Positions 1 through 4,975 of a stretch of DNA of 5,539 nt are shown here, in pieces. Both the position numbers and the translations under genes were made by a program. Every line of letters starts with the position of its first letter. Within the stretch, counting starts at the first letter, position 1. The stretch lies in contig JAIVIG010000008.1 of assembly GCA_020200675.1 (NCBI GenBank), positions 1-5,539 of the forward strand, in the 5' to 3' direction. The notes beneath the pieces were generated by a model. It saw nothing but the letters and a program-made list of their open reading frames with translations, was not told the DNA's origin and did no database searches. The stretch is from Actinomycetota bacterium. GTDB lineage: Bacteria > Actinomycetota > Rubrobacteria > Rubrobacterales > Rubrobacteraceae.

Positions 1-118
1 GGTGGTGGTGGTGGTGGCGGTGGTGGTGGTGATGATGGCGGCCGTGGCGTCTCCCTTCGACGAACCCCAGCACTTGCTCCGCGCGCCGGAGGAGTCGCCT
101 GATCTTGCCGATGTTCAC
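1..118 (-). CDS. Small histidine-rich protein, N-terminal part (runs off left edge)
   Basis: Read on the minus strand from GTG at 118-116, the frame stays open to the window edge and gives 39 residues. It begins MNIGKIRRLLRRAEQVLGFV, a basic amphipathic helix, and then enters a histidine tract: residues 25, 28-33 and 35-39 are His, broken by Gly and Arg. A GAGG ribosome-binding-like sequence lies 5 nt before the GTG, and a TATGAT box lies further upstream. His runs of this kind usually bind Ni, Zn, Co or Cu; the metal here is inference. The His tract is encoded by a CAC/CAT repeat, so its length could vary by slippage. The C-terminus is not visible and no family is recognised. The opposite strand reads as a poly-valine ORF, which is a shadow. 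Confidence 0.5.
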   Translation of the reverse strand, partial: MNIGKIRRLLRRAEQVLGFVEGRRHGRHHHHHHRHHHHH

Positions 119-153
119 GTTTGCCTCGCTTTCTTCCCGACATTCGATAAACA

Positions 154-182
154 ATCATACGAAGCCCCGCGCGAAAAGTTCC
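154..182 (-). promoter_or_regulatory. Possible promoter for the His-rich gene
   Basis: On the minus strand TATGAT (159-154) is a good -10 match. Exactly 17 nt upstream is GGAACT (182-177), which resembles a GGAAC-type -35 more than TTGACA. It would start transcription about 30 nt before the GTG at 118. This is a motif match only. Confidence 0.3.
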
Positions 183-237
183 GCCCGGAGCCGCTCGTCT
201 TTCGCGCCGTTGGCAATTAGGATAAGGTTGCAGGTCA

Positions 238-270
238 CGTGGATGGCTTCGCATCGTACCCCGATCCACG
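238..270. repeat. Inverted repeat CGTGGAT / ATCCACG in the divergent intergenic region
   Basis: CGTGGAT (238-244) and ATCCACG (264-270) form a perfect 7-bp inverted repeat with a 19-nt spacer, between the leftward His-rich gene and the rightward lipoprotein gene. It could be an operator or an mRNA hairpin about 65 nt before the lipoprotein start. No regulator is identifiable. Confidence 0.3.
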
Positions 271-336
271 GTGTTTGAAGGGGCCGTACCGGGGAGAGGC
301 TCCGGACAGCAGGTTCACCTCAAGGGAAGGAGAAGT

Positions 337-585
337 TTGAGGAGAAAACTCGCTATCCTCTTCGCGACCGCTTTGCTCTCGGCGTTCGGCGCGGTTGCGT
401 GCGGAGCGGGAGTAGAAGAGCAGGTAGAGCAGCAGGTGCAGGAGGGTCAAGAGCAGGTAGACCAGCAGGTGCAGGAGGCGACGCAACGTATAGAACAGGA
501 GGCAGACGAGGTCAGGCAGGGGATAGAACAGGAAGCACAGGATGTACAGAAGCAGATAGAAGGAAACGCGGGAGAAGAGCAGTAA
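337..585 (+). CDS. Small lipoprotein with an 11-residue-periodic acidic helix
   Basis: The start is TTG at 337, with AAGGAG at 327-332 just upstream; an earlier in-frame GTG at 271 has no ribosome-binding site and would put 22 residues before the signal peptide. The product is 82 aa. Residues 1-21 form a lipoprotein signal (MRRKL, then a hydrophobic core, then a lipobox-like AVAC) with Cys22 as the predicted lipidated residue. Residues 26-74 are almost entirely Glu, Gln, Asp and spaced small or aliphatic residues. These fall at 26, 30, 34, 37, 41, 45, 48, 52, 56, 59, 63, 67, 70 and 74, a 4-4-3 spacing, i.e. hendecads. That predicts a long straight amphipathic helix or a right-handed coiled coil anchored outside the membrane. 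Only three basic residues interrupt the acidic surface. No named family is recognised. It is monocistronic: a hairpin follows the stop at once, and the next gene is convergent. Confidence 0.75.
   Translation: MRRKLAILFATALLSAFGAVACGAGVEEQVEQQVQEGQEQVDQQVQEATQRIEQEADEVRQGIEQEAQDVQKQIEGNAGEEQ
418..479 (+). repeat. 33-bp tandem repeat encoding one hendecad
   Basis: A 29-nt block at 418-446 recurs at 451-479 with one mismatch (GTAGAGC versus GTAGACC), giving a period of 33 nt or 11 codons. Later hendecads of the same protein are diverged at DNA level, so this pair looks like a recent unit duplication that extended the helix by one repeat. Confidence 0.75.
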
Positions 586-607
586 CCCCGAACGTGTTCG
601 TTCGGGG
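586..607 (+). terminator. Hairpin directly after the lipoprotein stop codon
   Basis: CCCCGAAC (586-593) pairs with GTTCGGGG (600-607) around a 6-nt loop, a perfect 8-bp GC-rich stem starting on the base after TAA. No T-run follows, so it may end or stabilise the mRNA rather than act as a classical intrinsic terminator. Confidence 0.5.
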
Positions 608-636
608 CCGGTCCCAGGCCAATTAGAGCAAGCGCA

Positions 637-673
637 AGAAGGGGGGCGGTCGAAGTCCGACCGCCCCCCTTCT
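637..673. terminator. Strong bidirectional terminator hairpin between convergent genes
   Basis: A perfect 16-bp stem: AGAA, six G and CGGTCG (637-652) pair with CGACCG, six C and TTCT (658-673) around the loop AAGTC. It sits between the plus-strand lipoprotein (stop 585) and the minus-strand LPKTG gene (stop 695) and can serve both. Each outgoing side has only a short T-rich stretch (TTCT). Confidence 0.8.
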
Positions 674-694
674 ACTACGGTGTTCCGGTTCGGG

Positions 695-1182
695 CTACCG
701 GACGAGCCTGCGGGCCAGCAGCCCACCGGCTATGAGGACGACGCCGACGCCAAGCGTGAACAGCGAGGCGACGCTACCGCCGGTCTTCGGCAGCTGCTTC
801 TGCTGGGCCTTGGCCTCGGCCTTGGGAGCCGGAGCGGCAGCGGCCTTGGCTTGCGGGGTCTCGGCCTTGGCTGCTGGGGCCGGCGCGGGAGCCGGTGCGG
901 GCTTGGGGACAGGTGCGGGCGCTACCTTGGGGGCCGGCGCCGGCGCGGGCGTTGCCTTGGGGGTGGACGCGGCGCTGGCGGCCTGGTTGACCTCCTGCTT
1001 GCACTCCGCCGAGGAGCTACCGCTCACGTCGATGCCGGAGCCGCTGTCCTCGATCTCGACGTCGTCTGCCTCGGAATCGTCGGACTGGACGATGCCGACC
1101 TGGTTCTGGGAGTTGCCGGAGTTGGCGTTGCCCGAGATGTTCGTGCACCCAATAGCGCCGCCAAAAGCATCAACTTCTTCAT
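695..1182 (-). CDS. LPKTG sortase substrate with Pro-Ala stalk; apparent frameshift after the signal peptide
   Basis: The mature part is a clear wall-anchored protein. An Asn/Gly/Ser-rich start (CTNISGNANSGNSQNQ) is followed by an acidic stretch, a second Cys in AECKQE, about 55 residues of Pro-Ala-Lys repeats, LPKTGG, a hydrophobic helix and ARRLVR. That frame is open from 1231, but its N-terminus there (MRISLSDLLSFEKEV) is no export signal and has no ribosome-binding site. A perfect AAGGAGGT at 1195-1188 lies 5 nt before ATG at 1182, which reads MKKLMLLAALLGA, an ideal signal peptide, in a different frame. That frame stops about 50 codons on. One extra base between about 1170 and 1148 would join them: an added G gives MKKLMLLAALLGC with a lipobox, an added T in the TTTT run gives MKKLMLFGGAIGC. 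It is therefore a frameshifted gene, a phase-variable gene or a sequencing error. The Pro-Ala stalk would span the cell wall. Confidence 0.8.
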
Positions 1183-1246
1183 CTCCTACCTCCTTCTCGA
1201 AGCTTAATAAATCTGAAAGAGATATTCGCATCCCGCCCCCGCGTTT

Positions 1247-1288
1247 GCATCCTCCGAAAGGAGGGTTCCGGGCGACCGAAAGTATGAT
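1247..1288 (-). promoter_or_regulatory. Conserved 42-bp upstream element, copy A
   Basis: Read on the minus strand this block contains TTTCGG twice, 22 bp apart (in CATACTTTCGGTCG and CCTCCTTTCGGAGG), and ends in GGATGC. It ends 64 nt before the ATG of the LPKTG gene. A second copy at 4934-4975 is identical at 34 of 42 positions without gaps and sits 62 nt before the LPGTG gene. The direct-repeat layout suggests a regulator bound as a tandem dimer on one face of the helix. In this copy CCTCC and GGAGG flank the second TTTC and could form a hairpin, but copy B breaks that stem, so a DNA site is more likely than an RNA fold. Confidence 0.6.
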
Positions 1289-1743
1289 CGTGGCCGTGAG
1301 GAGGATGATGGAGGCACTCCGGAGCGGGTTGGACGAGTACGTTTCTTCGTTGATAGGTCTTACCGAAGCGATGGGTCAGCCCGGAGCCGTGCGTGCTGCT
1401 ACCTCGTTCGGCGAACGCTGACCCGGTACCGGAAGCAAGGTCTCCGCGCCGGAGACTGCGGCGAGGCTCACGGTTTCGTCCCCTTCAGTGTGGAAGGCGC
1501 TCTCCGAGGGTGTCTCCCAGTGAGGGACGTCGTGGGTTACGTCCACCGTCACCAGGCCTAGAAGCCCGAGAACGAGGACGTCGAGGACTCCAGGTGGCCC
1601 GGCGGCGCGACGAAGCTCCCGAGATAGATCTGGAGCTGGTGTAGCCGCCACAAAGAATCCGCGGGACTGCCTGGTGGTGGACGAGTTCACGAAACTTCGG
1701 TGCCGGGACGATAGGGCATATTTCCACCCGAGCCTTGACGGGG
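1289..1743. other. Long gap with no supported gene; one possible minus-strand ORF
   Basis: No start with a convincing ribosome-binding site is seen here. The best candidate is the minus-strand frame ending at TGA 1378-1376. Its last 75 or so residues have fairly GC-rich third positions and read as a short hydrophobic stretch (VLDVLVLGLLGLVTV) followed by a polar tail containing DVTHDVPHWETP. The nearest usable start is GTG at about 1551-1549, with no Shine-Dalgarno, and the frame continues antisense into the zinc-ribbon gene. The overlapping plus-strand frame is Arg-rich and looks like a shadow. It could be a gene remnant. Confidence 0.25.
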
Positions 1744-1782
1744 TAGAATGGAGGCATGGTCCAGAACGTTTACCAGAAGTGA
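1744..1782 (+). promoter_or_regulatory. Possible leaderless start and 8-codon leader before the zinc-ribbon gene
   Basis: TAGAAT (1744-1749) is a plausible -10 box placed 6 nt before ATG 1756, the spacing expected for a leaderless actinobacterial mRNA. That ATG opens MVQNVYQK and stops at TGA 1780-1782. The stop overlaps GTG 1779 (GTGA), the likely start of the next frame. It may be a coupled leader peptide, or the true N-terminus of the zinc-ribbon protein broken by one base. Confidence 0.3.
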
Positions 1783-1961
1783 ATATCCGCCAAGCCAACG
1801 GGCTCGGCAGAGTGCACGTGGCCAAGCCCCAGATGAGGGAGACGTACTGCGGCAGGCCGGTGGATGAGGAGGATTGGGTCACCACCTCCAAAGAGGCTAA
1901 CTGCACAGGCTGCGCTCGGGCGGGGGCGCCTATGCCGGAGGAATCGAAGAAAGGTTCCTAG
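1779..1961 (+). CDS. Small zinc-ribbon-like protein (His + 3 Cys)
   Basis: From GTG 1779 the product is 60 aa. The core has His13 in GRVHVAKP, Cys24 in TYCGRPVDEEDW, and Cys42 and Cys45 in ANCTGCAR: a potential H-C-C-C zinc site with the closing CxxC knuckle. Short actinobacterial proteins with a CGR motif followed by a CxxC pair are common and mostly uncharacterised; a nucleic-acid or protein-binding role is inference. The frame is open further upstream to GTG 1674, but that extension has no ribosome-binding site and no family-like sequence. No strong Shine-Dalgarno precedes GTG 1779 either, so coupling to the short leader at 1756 is possible. The end is rich in Glu, Lys and Ser (MPEESKKGS). 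Confidence 0.6.
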   Translation: MNIRQANGLGRVHVAKPQMRETYCGRPVDEEDWVTTSKEANCTGCARAGAPMPEESKKGS

Positions 1962-1987
1962 CTTAGCTGAAGCCTCTCGCGCTTCTA

Positions 1988-2138
1988 TTCACCCAACCGC
2001 GTGGAATATCCATTATCGGAAGTCCGTGCAGAGTGCCAGTGCGCATCAGGCCGATCCAATAACCTCACGAATCGGGCCGAGCCCCTCTGGAGTAGTAGGG
2101 GAGTAGAAGGTCCCGTCCTTTGAGGGTGGGCCTTCTTT
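1988..2138 (+). ncRNA. Candidate structured RNA: three tandem hairpins with a weak promoter
   Basis: Three hairpins follow one another on the plus strand. GGCCGAT (2049-2055) pairs with ATCGG-CC (2071-2078, one bulged G). CCCCT (2082-2086) pairs with AGGGG (2097-2101). A longer stem spans 2105-2136 and ends in TTT. Upstream, TTCACC (1988-1993) and CATTAT (2011-2016) are 17 nt apart and could be a weak promoter, predicting an RNA of roughly 115 nt. It could equally be the 3' untranslated region of the zinc-ribbon gene. No known RNA family is recognised. It fills most of the 304-nt gap between convergent genes. Confidence 0.3.
2105..2138. terminator. Intrinsic terminator-like hairpin between convergent genes
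   Basis: AGAAGG (2105-2110) pairs with CCTTCT (2131-2136). After a bulged T, CCC (2112-2114) pairs with GGG (2128-2130), and CCT/AGG pair further in around TTG. TTT follows on the plus strand. It lies between the zinc-ribbon gene and the oppositely oriented DUF2945 gene. Confidence 0.5.
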
Positions 2139-2265
2139 AGGGGCACCATCGAGAACGAGGGCCACGCCGTCTGCGGCACCCGAAGGTTGGGGTGTTCGGC
2201 TTACCCGATTGGCTCCGGTCCGTGGTTGGTCTTCGAGCTTGCCGGCGCCCGTCTTCTTCTGCTAC

Positions 2266-2478
2266 TTATACCTTTTCTAGCGCGCCCGGCTTGTGGGCGG
2301 CCTCTTTACCGCTCTTCTCGCTCTCGACGAGGTAGCGGGGATCTTCGTCCGAAGCGGCGACCGTCTGGCCGCCTATCTCCGTGCGGGAGGTGAGCTTCTT
2401 CTTGACCGTGCCGCGGGTCTTGCCCTGCGGGGTGTTCCACTCGACCTTATCGCCCGGCTCGAACTCCTCCTGGGCCAA
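2266..2478 (-). CDS. DUF2945 / HVA1-family tudor-like small protein
   Basis: The start is TTG at 2478 with AAGGAGG at 2491-2485, 6 nt upstream; an ATG-less extension to 2553 was rejected because the ribosome-binding site decides the start. The 70-aa product matches the family pattern I know as DUF2945 (hypervirulence-associated tudor domain). It has FEPGDKVEWNTPQGKTRGTV at residues 6-25, a strand pair, then ASDEDPRYLVESEKSGKEA at residues 42-60 and the usual HKPGALEKV-like end. Full family length is 60-70 residues, so it is complete. There is no signal peptide, so it is cytoplasmic. The biochemical function of the family is not established; these small SH3/tudor-like barrels are often found as single genes. 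It lies 109 nt downstream of the LPATG gene, too far to assume co-transcription. Confidence 0.85.
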   Translation of the reverse strand: MAQEEFEPGDKVEWNTPQGKTRGTVKKKLTSRTEIGGQTVAASDEDPRYLVESEKSGKEAAHKPGALEKV

Positions 2479-2522
2479 CGTGCGCCTCCTTCCGTGACGG
2501 CTCTCTGCGATTTCGTCTGAGG

Positions 2523-2553
2523 ATCTTATTGCGTTCCCCGAAGGTTGAAGCAA
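2523..2553 (-). promoter_or_regulatory. Weak promoter candidate for the DUF2945 gene
   Basis: On the minus strand TTGCTT (2553-2548) and TAAGAT (2528-2523) resemble -35 and -10 boxes, but the spacer is 19 nt, or 17 if AATAAG is taken as the -10. A small hairpin TCGGT/ACCGA at 2564-2579 lies just upstream and may end the LPATG transcript. Confidence 0.25.
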
Positions 2554-2587
2554 ACGCGCTTACTCGGTATCGAGACCGAAGGGCGAC

Positions 2588-3181
2588 TCAGCGCAGGGCG
2601 CGGTATATGGGGAGTCCGGCGCCCAGGAGGACGAGGGCGACGCCGAGTAGTAGTGCGAGCACCGGTCCGCCGGTGGCGGGGAGGACGGGCTGGCCGGCGT
2701 TCTTGGAGTTGGATCTGGCGGCGTCGCTGACGGCTGCCGCGAACTCGCCGTCGGCTTCGTTGACCACGCCGTCCCCGTTCACGTCCGCGCCGCCAGTATC
2801 GTCGTCCGGGTTGCCTGCGGCCGGCCGGACCTCATCGACCTCGATCAGGGGAGGACCGCCCTCGACGGCGCCGTTCTCGTAGCCGGGTACGAGCGCGCCG
2901 CTGACCGTGGCCCTCCGGTCGGTAGAGTCGGCGAGCAGCCCCTCTTCTTCGCTCCTGAGGGCGTAACGTTCGCCGGATGCCTCGTCGGTGATGGCGTGGC
3001 TGCCGTACATGTAGGTGGTGATCTCGGGCTCCTCGATCACGCCGGTAACCTCGACGTCCGGCGATTCGGACTTCTCCTGCCCGGCTCCCGCGTCCCGTTG
3101 GGCGGACGCCGGCGCCGCGACGAAGAGGATCAACGCCAGCGTCACCAGTATCGTCTTGTTCGAAATCTTTGTCTCCCTCAA
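2588..3181 (-). CDS. LPATG sortase substrate with OB-like domain and one EF-hand/dockerin-like loop
   Basis: The product is 197 aa from TTG 3181. Residues 1-27 are a Sec signal peptide ending ASA, with Gln28 as first mature residue. Residues 42-120 (PDVEVTGVIEEPE to IEVDEVRP) form a beta-rich domain with TDEASGERYALRS and ATVSGALVPGYE; it is homologous by eye to residues 34-105 of the LPGTG protein. Residues 133-144, DVNGDGVVNEAD, are a textbook calcium loop (Asp133, Asn135, Asp137, Gly138, Asn141, Asp144), single rather than paired as in true dockerins. LPATGG starts at 167, followed by a hydrophobic helix and YRALR. No Shine-Dalgarno precedes TTG 3181; the only good one, GAGGGAG inside the ORF, points to ATT at 3166, giving MSNKTILVTLALILF. 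It lies 119 nt after the sortase stop, so it is probably a substrate of that enzyme. Confidence 0.85.
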   Translation of the reverse strand: MRETKISNKTILVTLALILFVAAPASAQRDAGAGQEKSESPDVEVTGVIEEPEITTYMYGSHAITDEASGERYALRSEEEGLLADSTDRRATVSGALVPGYENGAVEGGPPLIEVDEVRPAAGNPDDDTGGADVNGDGVVNEADGEFAAAVSDAARSNSKNAGQPVLPATGGPVLALLLGVALVLLGAGLPIYRALR

Positions 3182-3201
3182 CTCAGCGTCGAGCTGAAGT
3201 T
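3180..3201 (-). promoter_or_regulatory. Hairpin covering the annotated TTG start of the LPATG gene
   Basis: On the minus-strand mRNA AACTTCAGC (3201-3193) pairs with GCTGAGTT (3187-3180) around a 5-nt loop, 8 bp with one bulged base. The stem ends inside the TTG at 3181. It could mask that start and favour a downstream one, or tune translation. Confidence 0.35.
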
Positions 3202-3264
3202 AACACACCGATGCCGGAAGATGTAGGGGCAGAGAGGCGCGGTCACCGTCGAGGTGGACTTCAG

Positions 3265-3276
3265 TAGCGGTCGCTA
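3265..3276. repeat. Perfect dyad TAGCG-GT-CGCTA
   Basis: TAGCG (3265-3269) and CGCTA (3272-3276) form a perfect dyad with a 2-bp centre, in the 119-nt gap between the sortase stop and the LPATG gene. It may be an operator or half of a weak terminator. It is short enough to occur by chance. Confidence 0.25.
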
Positions 3277-3300
3277 ACGGCCCTCGCGTGCTTTGCCCTC

Positions 3301-3855
3301 TTATGCAACCAGCTCTCCCCGGACGACGAGTCGGTCAGAGTAGTCCGGCAGCGTGCAGGTTTGGAGCGAGACGGTGCTCTGACCGGGCACGGGTTCCAGA
3401 ACGCTCGTGTCCTCCGGTCCTACCACCAACGATTCCGTTACCCGGTAGGCGTAGCGACCCCCGGCGGCGTCTTCGAGTATTATCTCGTCGCCGCGGCCCA
3501 GCTCGTTCAACCTGAAGAAGACGAGGAAGGAACCGGTCCCGTAGTAGCCCATGCGGTGCCCGGCGATGTAGGTGTTCGCCCCCGGTTGCCAGGGGAACCC
3601 GGTCTCGGGTAGGTGGATGGTGGACTCGTCGAGCCTCTCTTCGGAGAGAGAGTCGTAGACCTTTACGTCTTCGAGCCCGATCTCGGGGATCGTCAGGTAG
3701 AGGGTGCCGTCCGCGGGTGCTTCCGTGTTCTCCGCTTCGATCCCGGTGGGCACGCTGCCCGCCGTGCCGCCCGGAGGACCGATCAGGAACAGGGCGACGA
3801 GCCCCAACCCCACCAACACCATCAACGTGCCGACCGCTTTTACCAGCTTTCTCAA
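3301..3855 (-). CDS. Sortase (LPxTG transpeptidase), class unassigned
   Basis: This is a cysteine transpeptidase of the outer membrane face that cleaves sorting signals between Thr and Gly and transfers the protein to the cell wall or another acceptor. It starts at TTG 3855 with GAAGG 7 nt upstream, giving 184 aa. Residues 8-26 are an N-terminal membrane anchor with a short cytoplasmic tail. The catalytic set is complete: His100 in NTYIAGHR, Cys167 in SLQTCTLPDYSDR, and Arg175 in the same block, followed by LVVRGEL. The TC...RLxVRG layout recalls class C and D sortases, but there is no C-terminal membrane segment, and the closing Arg is only 8 residues after the Cys. Length is normal for a housekeeping-type sortase. 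Residues 82-86 spell LPETG, a sorting motif inside the enzyme. It lies between two substrate genes, with 140 and 119 nt gaps, so it may form one loose transcription unit with them. Confidence 0.93.
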   Translation of the reverse strand: MRKLVKAVGTLMVLVGLGLVALFLIGPPGGTAGSVPTGIEAENTEAPADGTLYLTIPEIGLEDVKVYDSLSEERLDESTIHLPETGFPWQPGANTYIAGHRMGYYGTGSFLVFFRLNELGRGDEIILEDAAGGRYAYRVTESLVVGPEDTSVLEPVPGQSTVSLQTCTLPDYSDRLVVRGELVA

Positions 3856-3995
3856 GACCGCGCCTTCTTTCCGCTATATTGACCCATTACGCGCCACACC
3901 CTGGTCCTTCTCCAGCTTTGCTCCGGTCGGGGGCCTTCGACGAACTTCTCGCCGGGGTCGTGTTCGTGGCTTTGCTCCCGGCGCATCTGCCGACT
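3856..3995 (-). other. Sortase upstream region with a 10-bp direct repeat
   Basis: This 140-nt gap between the LPGTG stop and the sortase start holds GGAGCAAAGC twice on the minus strand (3978-3969 and 3924-3915, 54 nt apart). TATAGC-like sequence lies near 3875. I see no clear terminator and no copy of the 42-bp element, so the sortase may be read from the LPGTG promoter. Confidence 0.3.
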
Positions 3996-4871
3996 CTACC
4001 GGAAGAGCCTGCGGATGAGCAGGCCGCCGATCAACAGCACGCCCGCGCCGATCAGCGCGAGGATCGCGGCGCCACCCGTGCCGGGGAGCAAACCCCTTAT
4101 GCCGCTGGCGGCGCTGCCGAGGAGACCATCGTCGGAACCGCTCCCGTCGCCAGAGTCGGGCGTCGTGTTGCCTCCCCGGTCTTCTTCGAACGAGACGCTG
4201 GCCGAGAGCGTCTTGTCCTCTATTCGCACGGGACCGAAATCTTCTATCACGCTGGTCGGTTCGCCGGGACTTGGGGAATCGCTCTCGTCGGGTCCTTGCG
4301 TCCCGGTGCCCTGCACCATCTGAACCGGCAACGACACCGGCTCCGCGTCCGGCGGCAACGGCCTCGTCCCCGGGGGAAACCTGGATACGGTCGTGCTCCC
4401 GGTGTAGAGGCCGTCGCCGTCCTCGTCCGTGAGCGGTACGTACCTCGGACCCTCGCCGCGGACGGCGCCGAAGAACGTCGCGTCCGTCGGGGGTTCGCCC
4501 TCCACGGACAGCTCGAACGTCAGCGTGGCGGTCTCGCCCGGTGAAGGATCCTCCGCGGGTTCCACCCCGGTTACTTCCAGGATGGGCTCCGGGTACCCCT
4601 CGTCGATCACCAACGTGCCGCTGACGTCTACCCTCTGGCCGTCGTTGTAGGAATCGAGGTCCACGTCCTCGCTCCTGGCGAAGTAGGTCGCCCCCGTCGT
4701 CTCGTCGTTCAGCAAGTGCGAGTAGGCGTCCCGCGGGTACACGGGGGAGAGGTAGCCCGTCGCCTCGACCTCGCTCCCAGCCGGCGCGGGTGCCTCCTGC
4801 GCGAGAAGCGCCGGCGCAGCGGCGAGCAACACCGCCAGCATCACCGTCAGAACCGCCAACCTCCTCGCCAC
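3996..4871 (-). CDS. LPGTG sortase substrate with OB-like and Ig-like domains
   Basis: The start is GTG 4871 with AGGAGG at 4882-4877, 5 nt upstream; an ATG at 4937 falls inside the conserved upstream element and was rejected. The product is 291 aa. Residues 1-24 form a Sec signal peptide (MARRLAVLTVMLAVLL, cleavage after ALLA). Residues 34-105 are a beta domain homologous to that in the LPATG protein: SEVEATG, LNDETTGATYFARS, VDVSGTL, ILEVTGVEP. Residues 112-185 look Ig-like and carry a DxDxDG calcium-type loop (Asp149, Asp151, Asp153) before GLYTGSTTV. Residues 158-291 are homologous to the visible part of the LPRTG protein, including PPDAEPVSLPVQ and VIEDFG. A Gly/Ser/Asp stalk leads to LPGTGG at 262, a hydrophobic helix and IRRLFR. 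The shared parts suggest domain shuffling among neighbours. The ligand is unknown; adhesion or wall stabilisation is inference. Confidence 0.9.
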   Translation of the reverse strand: MARRLAVLTVMLAVLLAAAPALLAQEAPAPAGSEVEATGYLSPVYPRDAYSHLLNDETTGATYFARSEDVDLDSYNDGQRVDVSGTLVIDEGYPEPILEVTGVEPAEDPSPGETATLTFELSVEGEPPTDATFFGAVRGEGPRYVPLTDEDGDGLYTGSTTVSRFPPGTRPLPPDAEPVSLPVQMVQGTGTQGPDESDSPSPGEPTSVIEDFGPVRIEDKTLSASVSFEEDRGGNTTPDSGDGSGSDDGLLGSAASGIRGLLPGTGGAAILALIGAGVLLIGGLLIRRLFR

Positions 4872-4933
4872 GACCGCCTCCTCTCCCTTCGAGCCCGATG
4901 AGCTCAAACAAACCCCATGCTTTCCCCGGCCCC

Positions 4934-4975
4934 GCATCCTCCGAAAGTATGGTTGCTGAGGACCGAAACTACGAT
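4934..4975 (-). promoter_or_regulatory. Conserved 42-bp upstream element, copy B
   Basis: On the minus strand it contains GTAGTTTCGGTCC and, 22 bp further, ATACTTTCGGAGGATGC. It aligns without gaps to copy A at 1247-1288, with 8 mismatches mostly between the two TTTCGG cores. It ends 62 nt before the GTG of the LPGTG gene, versus 64 nt for copy A before the LPKTG ATG. The last 13 bases (TTTCGGAGGATGC) are identical in both. Between 4976 and 5082 I see nothing else convincing. Confidence 0.6.

Noticed and set aside
2..220. Plus-strand ORF beginning with a valine run
   Set aside because: It is the complement of the CAC-encoded His tract and has no upstream sequence to judge a start.
235..726. 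163-residue minus-strand ORF, leucine-rich in the middle
   Set aside because: It is antisense to the hendecad repeat (CAG/GAG become CTG/CTC) and runs through two hairpins.
1155..1170. Programmed -1 frameshift site in the LPKTG gene
   Set aside because: CTTTTGG does not fit the X-XXY-YYZ slippery heptamer in the frame of ATG 1182 and no downstream pseudoknot was seen; an indel is simpler.
732..1421. 229-residue plus-strand Ala/Gly-rich ORF
   Set aside because: It is antisense to the Pro-Ala stalk of the LPKTG gene; the low-complexity repeat opens several frames.
2179..2547. 11-bp direct repeat CCCGAAGGTTG at 2179-2189 and 2537-2547 flanking the DUF2945 gene
   Set aside because: Too short to argue for a mobile insertion; no terminal repeats or integrase, and it is compatible with chance in GC-rich DNA.
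3874..4911. 345-residue minus-strand ORF
   Set aside because: It is Arg/Gly-rich, overlaps the LPGTG gene out of frame, and has no start signal; the LPGTG frame has a signal peptide, ribosome-binding site and sorting signal.
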